Source: Georgenia sp. SYP-B2076 (GTDB lineage Bacteria; Actinomycetota; Actinomycetes; Actinomycetales; Actinomycetaceae). From it: a DNA stretch of 64,000 nucleotides. The notes beneath the pieces were generated by a model, which worked only from the letters and a program-made list of their open reading frames with translations, ran no database searches and was not told where the DNA came from. Made by a program: the position numbers and the translations under genes. Each line of letters begins with the position of its first letter. Position 1 is the first letter of the stretch. The stretch lies in assembly GCF_003991205.1 (NCBI RefSeq), contig NZ_RXOZ01000022.1, forward strand, positions 1 to 64,000, in the 5' to 3' direction. This document shows, in pieces, positions 44,262-50,720 of the stretch.

Positions 44262-45044
44262 CTAGCCCACCACCTCGACCGGCGTGCCCGGCGTGGGGAA
44301 GTTGAACAGGGCTGCGGCGTCGCCACCCCGGGCGAGCAGCTCGTACCACCGCCGCCGGCCGCTGTCCCGGGTGTCCCAGCCGGAGCTGCCTGGCGCGAAC
44401 GAGAGCTCGCCCGGGGGCACGGCGAAGGTGCCGTCACCGACGACCGCCTCGGCCTCGACCGTGCCGACGCGCACCCGGAGCCGGGTGCCCGGGTCCGCCG
44501 TCACCTCGTGCCAGGTGGTCTTGAGGTTGCCGTAGCCGTCGACATAGGCCACCACGCGCCGCGGGACCGCGGGCAGCCCCGCCGGGTCCACGTCGGCCGC
44601 GCGCAGGGAGCGGTCGCCGGCGACGAGACCGGGCAGCAGAGCGGGGAAGGCGTCACGGGACCGGAACTGCGAGCCGCTCGGGGGCACGGCGACCTCGTAC
44701 ACCTCCACCGCCTCCTCGGCCACGAAGGCGAACGTCGCGCCGGCGGACACGCCGACGACGAGGACCCCGTTCGTGAGCCGGGCGACGAGGAGCGGCTCGC
44801 CCTCGTTGTCCGGCCGCGGCTCCTGGCGGTCCTCGCGCGGGGCGACGTTGTGGTAGACGAGGCGCTCCGCCGGCCCGTCGCCGAGGGCGAGCTGCGCCAC
44901 GCAGAAGCCCGCGGCCACGGTGTCGAAGGGGCCCACGGGCGTGTAGGTGACGTCGGCGCCCGGCAGGTGAACGGCCAGCCGTGAGCGCACCTCCGCGGCC
45001 GCGAGGTCACCGGGCCCGTAGTCAGCCACCAGGTGGACCAGCAC
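44262..45044 (-). CDS. SAM hydroxide adenosyltransferase (DUF62) family protein
   Basis: A 260-residue protein of the SAM chlorinase/fluorinase/hydroxide-adenosyltransferase superfamily, whose common members hydrolyse SAM to adenosine and methionine. The N-terminal motif VADYGPGDL corresponds to the family TDFG..D start, D8 being a SAM-binding Asp, and the second-domain motif appears as YVDGYGNLKTT with an FSPGSSG-like FAPGSSGW. The N-terminal motif is divergent (ADYG rather than TDFG), so the activity may differ. GTG 45044 is chosen because a TACTGT box lies six bases upstream; an ATG at 45119 would add 25 proline-rich residues. Confidence 0.75.
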   Translation of the reverse strand: MLVHLVADYGPGDLAAAEVRSRLAVHLPGADVTYTPVGPFDTVAAGFCVAQLALGDGPAERLVYHNVAPREDRQEPRPDNEGEPLLVARLTNGVLVVGVSAGATFAFVAEEAVEVYEVAVPPSGSQFRSRDAFPALLPGLVAGDRSLRAADVDPAGLPAVPRRVVAYVDGYGNLKTTWHEVTADPGTRLRVRVGTVEAEAVVGDGTFAVPPGELSFAPGSSGWDTRDSGRRRWYELLARGGDAAALFNFPTPGTPVEVVG

Positions 45045-45050
45045 GGCACG

Positions 45051-45056
45051 ACAGTA
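45051..45056 (-). promoter_or_regulatory. -10 box of leaderless transcript
   Basis: Read leftward, TACTGT is followed by CGTGCC and the GTG at 45044, the same six-base layout as other leaderless genes in the window. Confidence 0.45.
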
Positions 45057-45142
45057 CCCAGGGTCGGGCCCGTCCACCCGCGGGGCGGTCCATGGACCCC
45101 GCGGCGGGGACGGCATCATGGCGGCCGGACCGAGGAGGCCCG

Positions 45143-45253
45143 ATGACCGAAGAGCAGCACCGCGGCGGCCGGATGTGGACGTTCGAGCAGCCCGGCGCCC
45201 TGGCCGGCGTCGTGGCGGCGCTCGTCCTGACGGCGCCGCGGGTCCTGCGCTGA
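45143..45253 (+). CDS. 36-residue small protein with hydrophobic C-terminus
   Basis: ATG 45143 has GAGGAGG upstream at ideal spacing and opens MTEEQHRGGRMWTFEQPGAL followed by AGVVAALVLTAPRVLR. The hydrophilic start and short hydrophobic end suggest a small membrane-associated peptide. No family known. The strong ribosome site is the main evidence. Confidence 0.45.
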   Translation: MTEEQHRGGRMWTFEQPGALAGVVAALVLTAPRVLR

Positions 45254-45335
45254 GCCACCTCGCCCGGACGGCCTCACGCTCGCACGGGCCCCGGGCGCCC
45301 CTGCTTCACCATCATGTCGCCGGTAGTTAACTTAC

Positions 45336-45351
45336 GGTTTGGTCCGAAACC
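45336..45351. promoter_or_regulatory. candidate operator upstream of the secreted phosphoesterase
   Basis: GGTTTGGTCCGAAACC has five-base inverted arms (GGTTT/AAACC). Beside it, AGTTAACT (45325-45332) is a perfect eight-base palindrome. This is the only AT-rich patch of the region and probably contains the promoter. No GTTCACC-type PHO box was found. Confidence 0.3.
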
Positions 45352-45360
45352 ATAGCTTGC

Positions 45361-45400
45361 CCTGGTGGGCACGATCGCGCATCCGCCCGCCCCCACCAGG
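45361..45400 (+). promoter_or_regulatory. 5' leader stem-loop before the ribosome site
   Basis: CCTGGTGGG (45361-45369) and CCCACCAGG (45392-45400) pair perfectly over 9 bp with a 22-base loop, ending one base before ACAGGAG, the ribosome site of the phosphoesterase gene. The stem could stabilise the mRNA or gate translation. Confidence 0.5.
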
Positions 45401-45412
45401 ACAGGAGCTTTC

Positions 45413-48010
45413 ATGTTGAAACACAAGGTGCTGCGACCGGTCACCGTTGCCACGATCGGTCTCACGATGGCGCTGGGCACGCTCCCGGCCGCGTCGGCCG
45501 CACCGGCGCCCGCCCAGTACAAGGCCACCGTCCTGAACATCGGGTCCGACGCGACACAGCGCAACGTCGTCTGGTACTCCACCTCGGCCGGCGAGCAGGT
45601 GGCCCGGATCGCCGTCAAGGGCGACGCCGCCACCAGCACGACGGTCGCCCCCGTGCGGACCGGCGCCGCCCAGGACGCCGGCTGGACCTACCACCAGGCC
45701 ACCTTCGAGGGCCTGGCGCCGCAGACCACCTACACGTACCAGGTCGGCTCCGACGTCGACGGCTGGTCGGACACGTTCGAGTTCTCGACCCAGGCCGACG
45801 GCGACTTCGACTTCCTCGTCTACGGCGACGCGCAGATCGGCTCGGGCGGCGGCCAGCCCACCGACGGCGCCGCCTGGCAGCAGACGCTGACGACGTCGAC
45901 GGAGCGGTTCCCCGGCGCCGACTTCCTGCTGTCCGTCGGCGACCAGGTGGACACCGACGACAGCGAGGCCGAGTACGCCGACTTCCTCGCGCCCGACGAG
46001 CTGCGCGAGTACCCGCTGGCGACGAACGTCGGCAACCACGACGTCGGCATCGCCTACGGCGAGCACTTCAACATGCCCAACGCCGACCCCACCGCCGGCG
46101 CGCAGCACGCCGGCCTGGGCGACTACTGGTACATCTACAACGACGTGCTGTTCCTGTCGCTGAACTCGAACGTCCGGGACAACCAGCAGCACTTCGACTG
46201 GATGCGGGACGTCCTCGCGGAGCACGGCCAGGACGCGGAGTGGAAGGTCGTCACCTGGCACCACGGCCTGTACTCCACCGCCTCGCACGCCACCGACGGC
46301 GACATCGAGAAGCGGCGCGAGGACATGCCGCTCGAGATGTCCGAGCTCGACGTCGACCTGGTGCTCTCGGGCCACGACCACGTCTACACCCGCTCGCACC
46401 TCATCCACAGCGGCCACCCCGTGGGCGACCTGACGGCGCCCGGCGAGCTGGCGAAGTTCCCGGGCGAGGTCCTCTACCTCACCAGCAACTCCTCGACCGG
46501 CTCGAAGTACTACACGGTCCAGGACGTCGACTTCCCCTTCAACGCCGTCACGAGCCAGAACCGCACCCCGAGCTACACGCACGTCGAGGTCACCGACGGC
46601 GCCCTGCACGCCGTCACCTACCAGGTGGACGGCACGGTGCTCGACGACGTCACGCTCACCCGCGCCCCGGAGGACGCCACGCCCAACCCCGTGCCGGAGG
46701 GACCCGCGCAGACCGTCTTCGAGCCCGAGCCCGCCAAGGACGCGCCGGTGCCGTCGGTCGTCGATCCGGAGACCGGCGCGGTCAGCGTCGAGGGCCGGAT
46801 CCTGACCGGCAACGACGACGTCGAGCAGTCCGCCGCCACCGGCGAGATGTACCTCGACTCCTCCGACCTGGAGGTCACCGAGGAGAGCCCGGGCGAGGCC
46901 GACCCCGAGCGGCAGGTCATCGGCCTGCGCTACGACGAGCTGGGCATCCCGGCCGGCGCGACGATCACCTCGGCGCACCTGCAGTTCACGGTCGACGAGG
47001 CGGACCGGTCCGCCGACCCGTTCGACGTGACCATCGCCGCCGAGAACGCCGGCCACTCGCGGCCCTTCACCGAGGACGCGGGGAACGTCACCTCCCGCGA
47101 GTTCCTCGACACCACCGTCGCGTGGACGGGTGCCCCGCTCTGGACGACCAACGGGGAGGCCGGCCCCGACCAGCGCACCCCTGACCTGACGGAGCTCGTC
47201 CAGGGCGTCGTCGACAACGAGGGCTGGGCCCGCGGCAGCGCCCTGACCCTCGCCCTCTCGGGCGTGGGCAACCGCACCGCGGAGGCCTACGAGGGCGGCA
47301 CCGGCGCCGAGGCGCCCAAGCTCTTCGTCACCTACACCCTGGACGGCCGCACCGAGGTCGAGGCCAAGATCCAGACGGAGAACGACGACGTCGAGCAGTA
47401 CGGCACCAGCGGGGAGATGGACCACGGCTCCTCCGACCTCGAGATCGTCGACGAGAAGGAGAACCAGCTCGTCGGCCTGCGGTACGCCGGCCTCGACATC
47501 CCGGCCGGCGCGCGGATCACCTCGGCGCACGTGCAGCTCACCACCGACGAGGCCGACAAGAACACCGACCCGTTCGCGGTGAACGTCTTCGGCGAGGCCG
47601 CGGACAGCTCGGCCGCGTTCGGCGCGGCCGGCTTCGACCTGACCAACCGGGCCCGCACGGCAGCCTCCGCGGCCTGGACCGACGTCCCGGCCTGGACCAT
47701 GGAGCAGGAGTCCGGCGCGGACCAGCGCACCCCGGACCTCAGCGCCGTGATCCAGGAGATCGTCGACCGCGACGCCTGGGCGGCGGGCAACGCCCTCACG
47801 CTGCTCCTCGAGGGCACCGGCACGCGCAGCGCCGAGGCCTTCGAGGGTGGCGGGCAGGACGAGGCGCCCGTCCTCTGGGTCACCTACGAGCTCCCCGACG
47901 AGCAGGAGCCCGCGAAGACCCGGGGCAAGTCCGCGGACGCGCCGGGCCACAACAAGGACACGATGCACGACCGGGGCAGGTCCGCCCAGGCGCCGGGCCA
48001 CAACAAGTGA
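45413..48010 (+). CDS. secreted purple-acid-type metallophosphoesterase with two tandem C-terminal repeats
   Basis: An 865-residue secreted enzyme. The signal peptide ends near AASA at 26-29. A fibronectin-like purple-acid-phosphatase domain (about 35-130) precedes the calcineurin-like catalytic domain with all metal motifs: YGDAQIG, SVGDQVD, VGNHDVG, TWHHGLYS and SGHDHVYTRS. After about residue 450 come two homologous repeats of about 190 residues (ILTGNDDVEQ.. and IQTENDDVEQ.., each with GLRY, IPAGA.ITSAH, and ADQRTPDL), resembling DNRLRE/CBM-type beta domains. The tail repeats APGHNK twice. Role: extracellular phosphomonoester or diester hydrolysis, perhaps wall- or polymer-anchored. ATG 45413 follows ACAGGAG. 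Confidence 0.92.
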   Translation: MLKHKVLRPVTVATIGLTMALGTLPAASAAPAPAQYKATVLNIGSDATQRNVVWYSTSAGEQVARIAVKGDAATSTTVAPVRTGAAQDAGWTYHQATFEGLAPQTTYTYQVGSDVDGWSDTFEFSTQADGDFDFLVYGDAQIGSGGGQPTDGAAWQQTLTTSTERFPGADFLLSVGDQVDTDDSEAEYADFLAPDELREYPLATNVGNHDVGIAYGEHFNMPNADPTAGAQHAGLGDYWYIYNDVLFLSLNSNVRDNQQHFDWMRDVLAEHGQDAEWKVVTWHHGLYSTASHATDGDIEKRREDMPLEMSELDVDLVLSGHDHVYTRSHLIHSGHPVGDLTAPGELAKFPGEVLYLTSNSSTGSKYYTVQDVDFPFNAVTSQNRTPSYTHVEVTDGALHAVTYQVDGTVLDDVTLTRAPEDATPNPVPEGPAQTVFEPEPAKDAPVPSVVDPETGAVSVEGRILTGNDDVEQSAATGEMYLDSSDLEVTEESPGEADPERQVIGLRYDELGIPAGATITSAHLQFTVDEADRSADPFDVTIAAENAGHSRPFTEDAGNVTSREFLDTTVAWTGAPLWTTNGEAGPDQRTPDLTELVQGVVDNEGWARGSALTLALSGVGNRTAEAYEGGTGAEAPKLFVTYTLDGRTEVEAKIQTENDDVEQYGTSGEMDHGSSDLEIVDEKENQLVGLRYAGLDIPAGARITSAHVQLTTDEADKNTDPFAVNVFGEAADSSAAFGAAGFDLTNRARTAASAAWTDVPAWTMEQESGADQRTPDLSAVIQEIVDRDAWAAGNALTLLLEGTGTRSAEAFEGGGQDEAPVLWVTYELPDEQEPAKTRGKSADAPGHNKDTMHDRGRSAQAPGHNK

Positions 48011-48037
48011 CCTGACGCATCCGCGCCGCGGACAGTG

Positions 48038-48070
48038 ATGGGCGCCGTCCCCGGGAGGGACGGCGCCCAT
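48038..48070. terminator. bidirectional terminator
   Basis: ATGGGCGCCGTCC pairs perfectly (13 bp) with GGACGGCGCCCAT around a seven-base loop, between the stop codons of the convergent phosphoesterase and reductase genes. Confidence 0.85.
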
Positions 48071-48092
48071 CTTCGATGGCACCCACGGGCGG

Positions 48093-49262
48093 TCATGCCC
48101 TCGGGCGCGGGTCGCTGCCTGGACGATCGCCTCGGGGACGTCCGCGCCGGAGGGAGTGCCGCACCAGGCCGTGCAGGACCGGGCGCGTGAGGCGACCGCG
48201 GCCGAGGCCGAGCTCCACCAGGTCGTCGAAGACCGCCTGGTCTCCGTCGGCCGCGCGCAGGCCTGCGGCGAGAACTCCGGGAACTCGGGTCAGCTCACCG
48301 ACCATCGCCGTGGTCGCCAGGTGCCGGCCCAGCAGGCGGCACAGGTCCCGCCGGTACGTCGCCGCGGCGTCCGCGTCCGCGGACAGAACCGCGGCCCTGC
48401 CCGCTGACGCGCCGCTCAGGACCGCGTAGTAGATCCCCTCCCCCGTCAGCGGGTTCACGAGCGCGGCGGCGTCCCCGGCGAGCAGGAGCCGCCCGTCGGG
48501 CTGATGCCACCGCGCCGTCGACAGGGGCAGGTGGTGGCCCAGCCAGTCCCGCGCCCCGCGGGAGGCTCCCGGCACGAGCACGTCCAGCTGGTCGATCATC
48601 GCCGTCCGCGTCGGCGCGACCCGCCCGGTCCCCAGGAGCTCGCCGAACCCGACGTTCGACCACCCGTCGCCGCGATCGAAGGCCCACGCGTAGCACAGCG
48701 CCCCGGCGCGCCCGAAGCGGATGATCTGCCGGTCCCGGCGAGGACCAGGTGTGGGCGCGTAGCCCCGCAGCGCCAGCGCCCGCCGGCGCGGCGGTGCGAG
48801 ACCGCTGGCGCGCCGGAGCACCGAGTACGCCCCGTCGGCGGCGACCACGACCCTGCCCTCGAGGTGGCCGTCGAGCGTCACGCGGTCGGGGCCCACCCGC
48901 GACTCCCGGACCCTGTGCCGCCGCAGCTCCGCGCCGGCGGCCACGGCCGCGTCGACCAGCCGCGCGTCGAGAACGGAACGCGGGACCACCCAGGCCGCAC
49001 GGCGCATCTGCCGCGTCACCGTCGCCGGACCACGGCTGAGCTCCAAGGTGTGCACCGGGACGCGGTCGTCGAGCAGCCCGGTCACCCCCAGCTCGCCGAG
49101 CACGTCGACCGCGTGCGGCGCGACACCGTCCCCGCACGCCTTGTCCCGCGGGAACTCCGCGCGGTCCAGCAGCAGGACCCGGGCGTCGGGCCGTTCCCGC
49201 AGGGCGGCCAGCGCTGCGGCGCAGCCCGCGGGTCCCGCCCCGACGACGATGACGTCCCACAC
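48093..49262 (-). CDS. geranylgeranyl-reductase-family FAD oxidoreductase
   Basis: A 389-residue flavoprotein of the group that includes geranylgeranyl reductase and menaquinone reductase MenJ, which saturate isoprenoid double bonds. The FAD-binding GXGXXG motif is VVGAGPAGCAAA at 6-17, followed by the DKACGDGVAP motif typical of this family, VVAADGAYSVLRR, and the second FAD motif LLLAGDAAALVNPLTGEGI. The substrate may be the menaquinone side chain. GTG/ATG-type start at 49262 directly abuts a 29-bp repeat array. Transcribed leftward, probably alone. Confidence 0.88.
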   Translation of the reverse strand: MWDVIVVGAGPAGCAAALAALRERPDARVLLLDRAEFPRDKACGDGVAPHAVDVLGELGVTGLLDDRVPVHTLELSRGPATVTRQMRRAAWVVPRSVLDARLVDAAVAAGAELRRHRVRESRVGPDRVTLDGHLEGRVVVAADGAYSVLRRASGLAPPRRRALALRGYAPTPGPRRDRQIIRFGRAGALCYAWAFDRGDGWSNVGFGELLGTGRVAPTRTAMIDQLDVLVPGASRGARDWLGHHLPLSTARWHQPDGRLLLAGDAAALVNPLTGEGIYYAVLSGASAGRAAVLSADADAAATYRRDLCRLLGRHLATTAMVGELTRVPGVLAAGLRAADGDQAVFDDLVELGLGRGRLTRPVLHGLVRHSLRRGRPRGDRPGSDPRPRA

Positions 49263-49376
49263 CCGGCCAGTCTCGCGCCGCGGGGCTCCGCCCGGCCAGT
49301 CTTCGCCACGCGGGTCCGCCCGGCCAGTCCCGCGTCGCGGGGATCCGCCCGGCCAGTCCCGCGCCGCACATCCCGG
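49262..49376. repeat. four-copy 28-29 bp tandem repeat upstream of the reductase
   Basis: Units begin at 49262, 49291, 49319 and 49348 and start CCCGGCCAGTC, with variants TCGCGCCGCGGGGCTCCG, TTCGCCACGCGGGTCCG, CCGCGTCGCGGGGATCCG and CCGCGCCGCACATCCCGG. The array is in the 5' leader of the reductase gene, with its first base in the start codon. No spacers exist between units, so it is not a CRISPR. Confidence 0.9.
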
Positions 49377-49410
49377 CGCGACGCCCGTCGCTTGCGTTGA
49401 CAGCGGGCAC

Positions 49411-49719
49411 TCAGGCGAGCGTCCGCCGGCCGTCGGACACCGCCGCCTCGACGTCGTCGTCTCGCTGCTCGAGCCAGCTGCCCCAGTCCCTGACTCCCGG
49501 GTGGCGGCGCAGCAGCGCGCGGCGCTCCCGCTCGGTCAGCCCGCCCCACACGCCGAACTCGGTCGCGGAGGTCAGGGCGTCGGCCAGGCACTCCGTGCGC
49601 ACCGGGCAGGCGAAGCACACCTGACGGGCGGACCGCTGGGCCGCCCCACGCACGAACATGTCATCGGGGTCGCCCTGCGCGCACGCCGCGCTCGACGCCC
49701 ATGTCTGATCTGCAATCAC
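49411..49719 (-). CDS. second WhiB-family iron-sulfur transcription factor
   Basis: A 102-residue WhiB-like protein with cysteines in AACAQGDPDDMF and VCFACPVRTEC and the GVWGGLTERERRALLRR turn. It differs from the WhiB at 39869-40192 mainly in the first residues and in the tail, and similarity extends to the ribosome-site region (GGCCGGCA before each start), indicating gene duplication. GTG 49719. No Crp-type GTGA-N6-TCAC site was seen here, so regulation may differ between the two copies. Divergent from the DUF3592 gene. Confidence 0.94.
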   Translation of the reverse strand: MIADQTWASSAACAQGDPDDMFVRGAAQRSARQVCFACPVRTECLADALTSATEFGVWGGLTERERRALLRRHPGVRDWGSWLEQRDDDVEAAVSDGRRTLA

Positions 49720-49933
49720 TGCCGGCCTTCCTGCTGGGGTGCCGCCACGAGGAACGCGGGTCCGACGACGTCGCCGACAGGTGACTCAACCCGGTGGTAC
49801 GGCCTCCCGCGCGCTCGACGGCGAGGATCTCGCACTGTGAGAGGCCAGGCTCCGCCGCGTCCGGAGGAGGTCCGATCACCGGAGCCGTGGCGCCAGCGCA
49901 TACGCTGGGCGCCGACCAAACCGGAGGTTCCAC

Positions 49934-50371
49934 GTGTCTGCCGCCATCATCGCCATCCCGATCGTCCTCGGCCTCGCCCTCCTGGGGCTGGGCATCTGGC
50001 TGGTCGTCCGGTCAAGCCGGGGACGCGCGCGGCGGCCGACGCACCGCATCGCCGTGCCCGCCGTCGTCGTCGACGCGAGCACGTTCGTCCAGCCACCGAT
50101 CCTCGAGCTCGAGTACCCGGGTCCGGACGGACGCCCCTGGCGCGGCAAGGTGCAGGTGTCCGTGTCGCCCGCCGGGTTCCGTCATGCCGCGAGCGCGCGA
50201 GGCGACCGGCTCACCGTCTGGGTCGACCCGCGCAACCCGGCGGACGTCAAGCTGCACCCGGCCGGGTCCTCCTCCGGGTCCGTCGTCGTCGGCTGTGTCG
50301 TGGCGTTCCTCGGCTTCGGCCTGCTGTTCTTCTCCCTCTTCTTCGCGCCCGTCGTCGCCTCCCTGACCTGA
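49934..50371 (+). CDS. DUF3592-type membrane protein
   Basis: A 145-residue protein with an N-terminal helix (IIAIPIVLGLALLGLGIWLV), a beta-rich extracytoplasmic or cytoplasmic domain (LELEYPGPDGRPWRGKVQVS, then VWVDPRNPADVKLHP) and a C-terminal helix (VVVGCVVAFLGFGLLFFSLF). This is the DUF3592 layout; function unknown. GTG 49934 follows GGAGG. Confidence 0.8.
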   Translation: MSAAIIAIPIVLGLALLGLGIWLVVRSSRGRARRPTHRIAVPAVVVDASTFVQPPILELEYPGPDGRPWRGKVQVSVSPAGFRHAASARGDRLTVWVDPRNPADVKLHPAGSSSGSVVVGCVVAFLGFGLLFFSLFFAPVVASLT

Positions 50372-50394
50372 CCGCCCCAGCCGTCCCGGACGGA

Positions 50395-50400
50395 TAGTGT
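50395..50400 (+). promoter_or_regulatory. -10 box of leaderless transcript
   Basis: TAGTGT is followed by CCGTGG and GTG at 50407, matching the leaderless layout seen elsewhere in the window. Confidence 0.45.
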
Positions 50401-50406
50401 CCGTGG

Positions 50407-50644
50407 GTGCGCATCGTCCGGGCGTGGGCGCCCGGACAGTGGCAGGCCGACCCGCTGCGGTGCACGAGCGGTCAGCTCGCGCTCACCGTCGGGCAGCCGG
50501 ACGCCGCGCTGGGCAGCCGCGGGCAAGGCCGAGTGGCTGCACGTGGCCGCGCACCACGGCGCCGAGCGCCGGATGGTGCGGGTGGAGACGGACATCACCG
50601 GCAGCGCCGTCTCCGTGACCGCCTGGGCGCCGCCGACGGGCTGA
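50407..50644 (+). pseudogene. small hypothetical gene with a one-base frameshift
   Basis: GTG 50407 reads MRIVRAWAPGQWQADPLRCT then SGQLALTVGQPDAALGS. Around 50520 the protein-like frame shifts by one base and continues GKAEWLHVAAHHGAERRMVR, VETDITGSAVSVTAWAPPTG to TGA 50642-50644. The total length of 238 bases is one more than a multiple of three, consistent with a single inserted base. Corrected length about 78 residues. Function unknown. Confidence 0.5.
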
Positions 50645-50720
50645 CCCGCCGCCCCTCGACGGCCCGCGCCGGCGGTGGGTTAATGAGGGGCCACCGGGTA
50701 ACCGACCTTGGAGAGCTGAC

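Noticed and set aside
45254-45412. PHO box (GTTCACC repeats) before the secreted phosphatase
   Set aside because: No such repeats seen, so phosphate control is not supported by sequence.
45332-48082. A 916-codon open frame on the minus strand opposite the phosphoesterase gene
   Set aside because: It mirrors the plus-strand gene codon for codon, is Gly/Val/Arg-rich without domains, and arises from high third-position GC.
49262-49376. Possible CRISPR array
   Set aside because: Units are contiguous with no unique spacers and no cas genes nearby.
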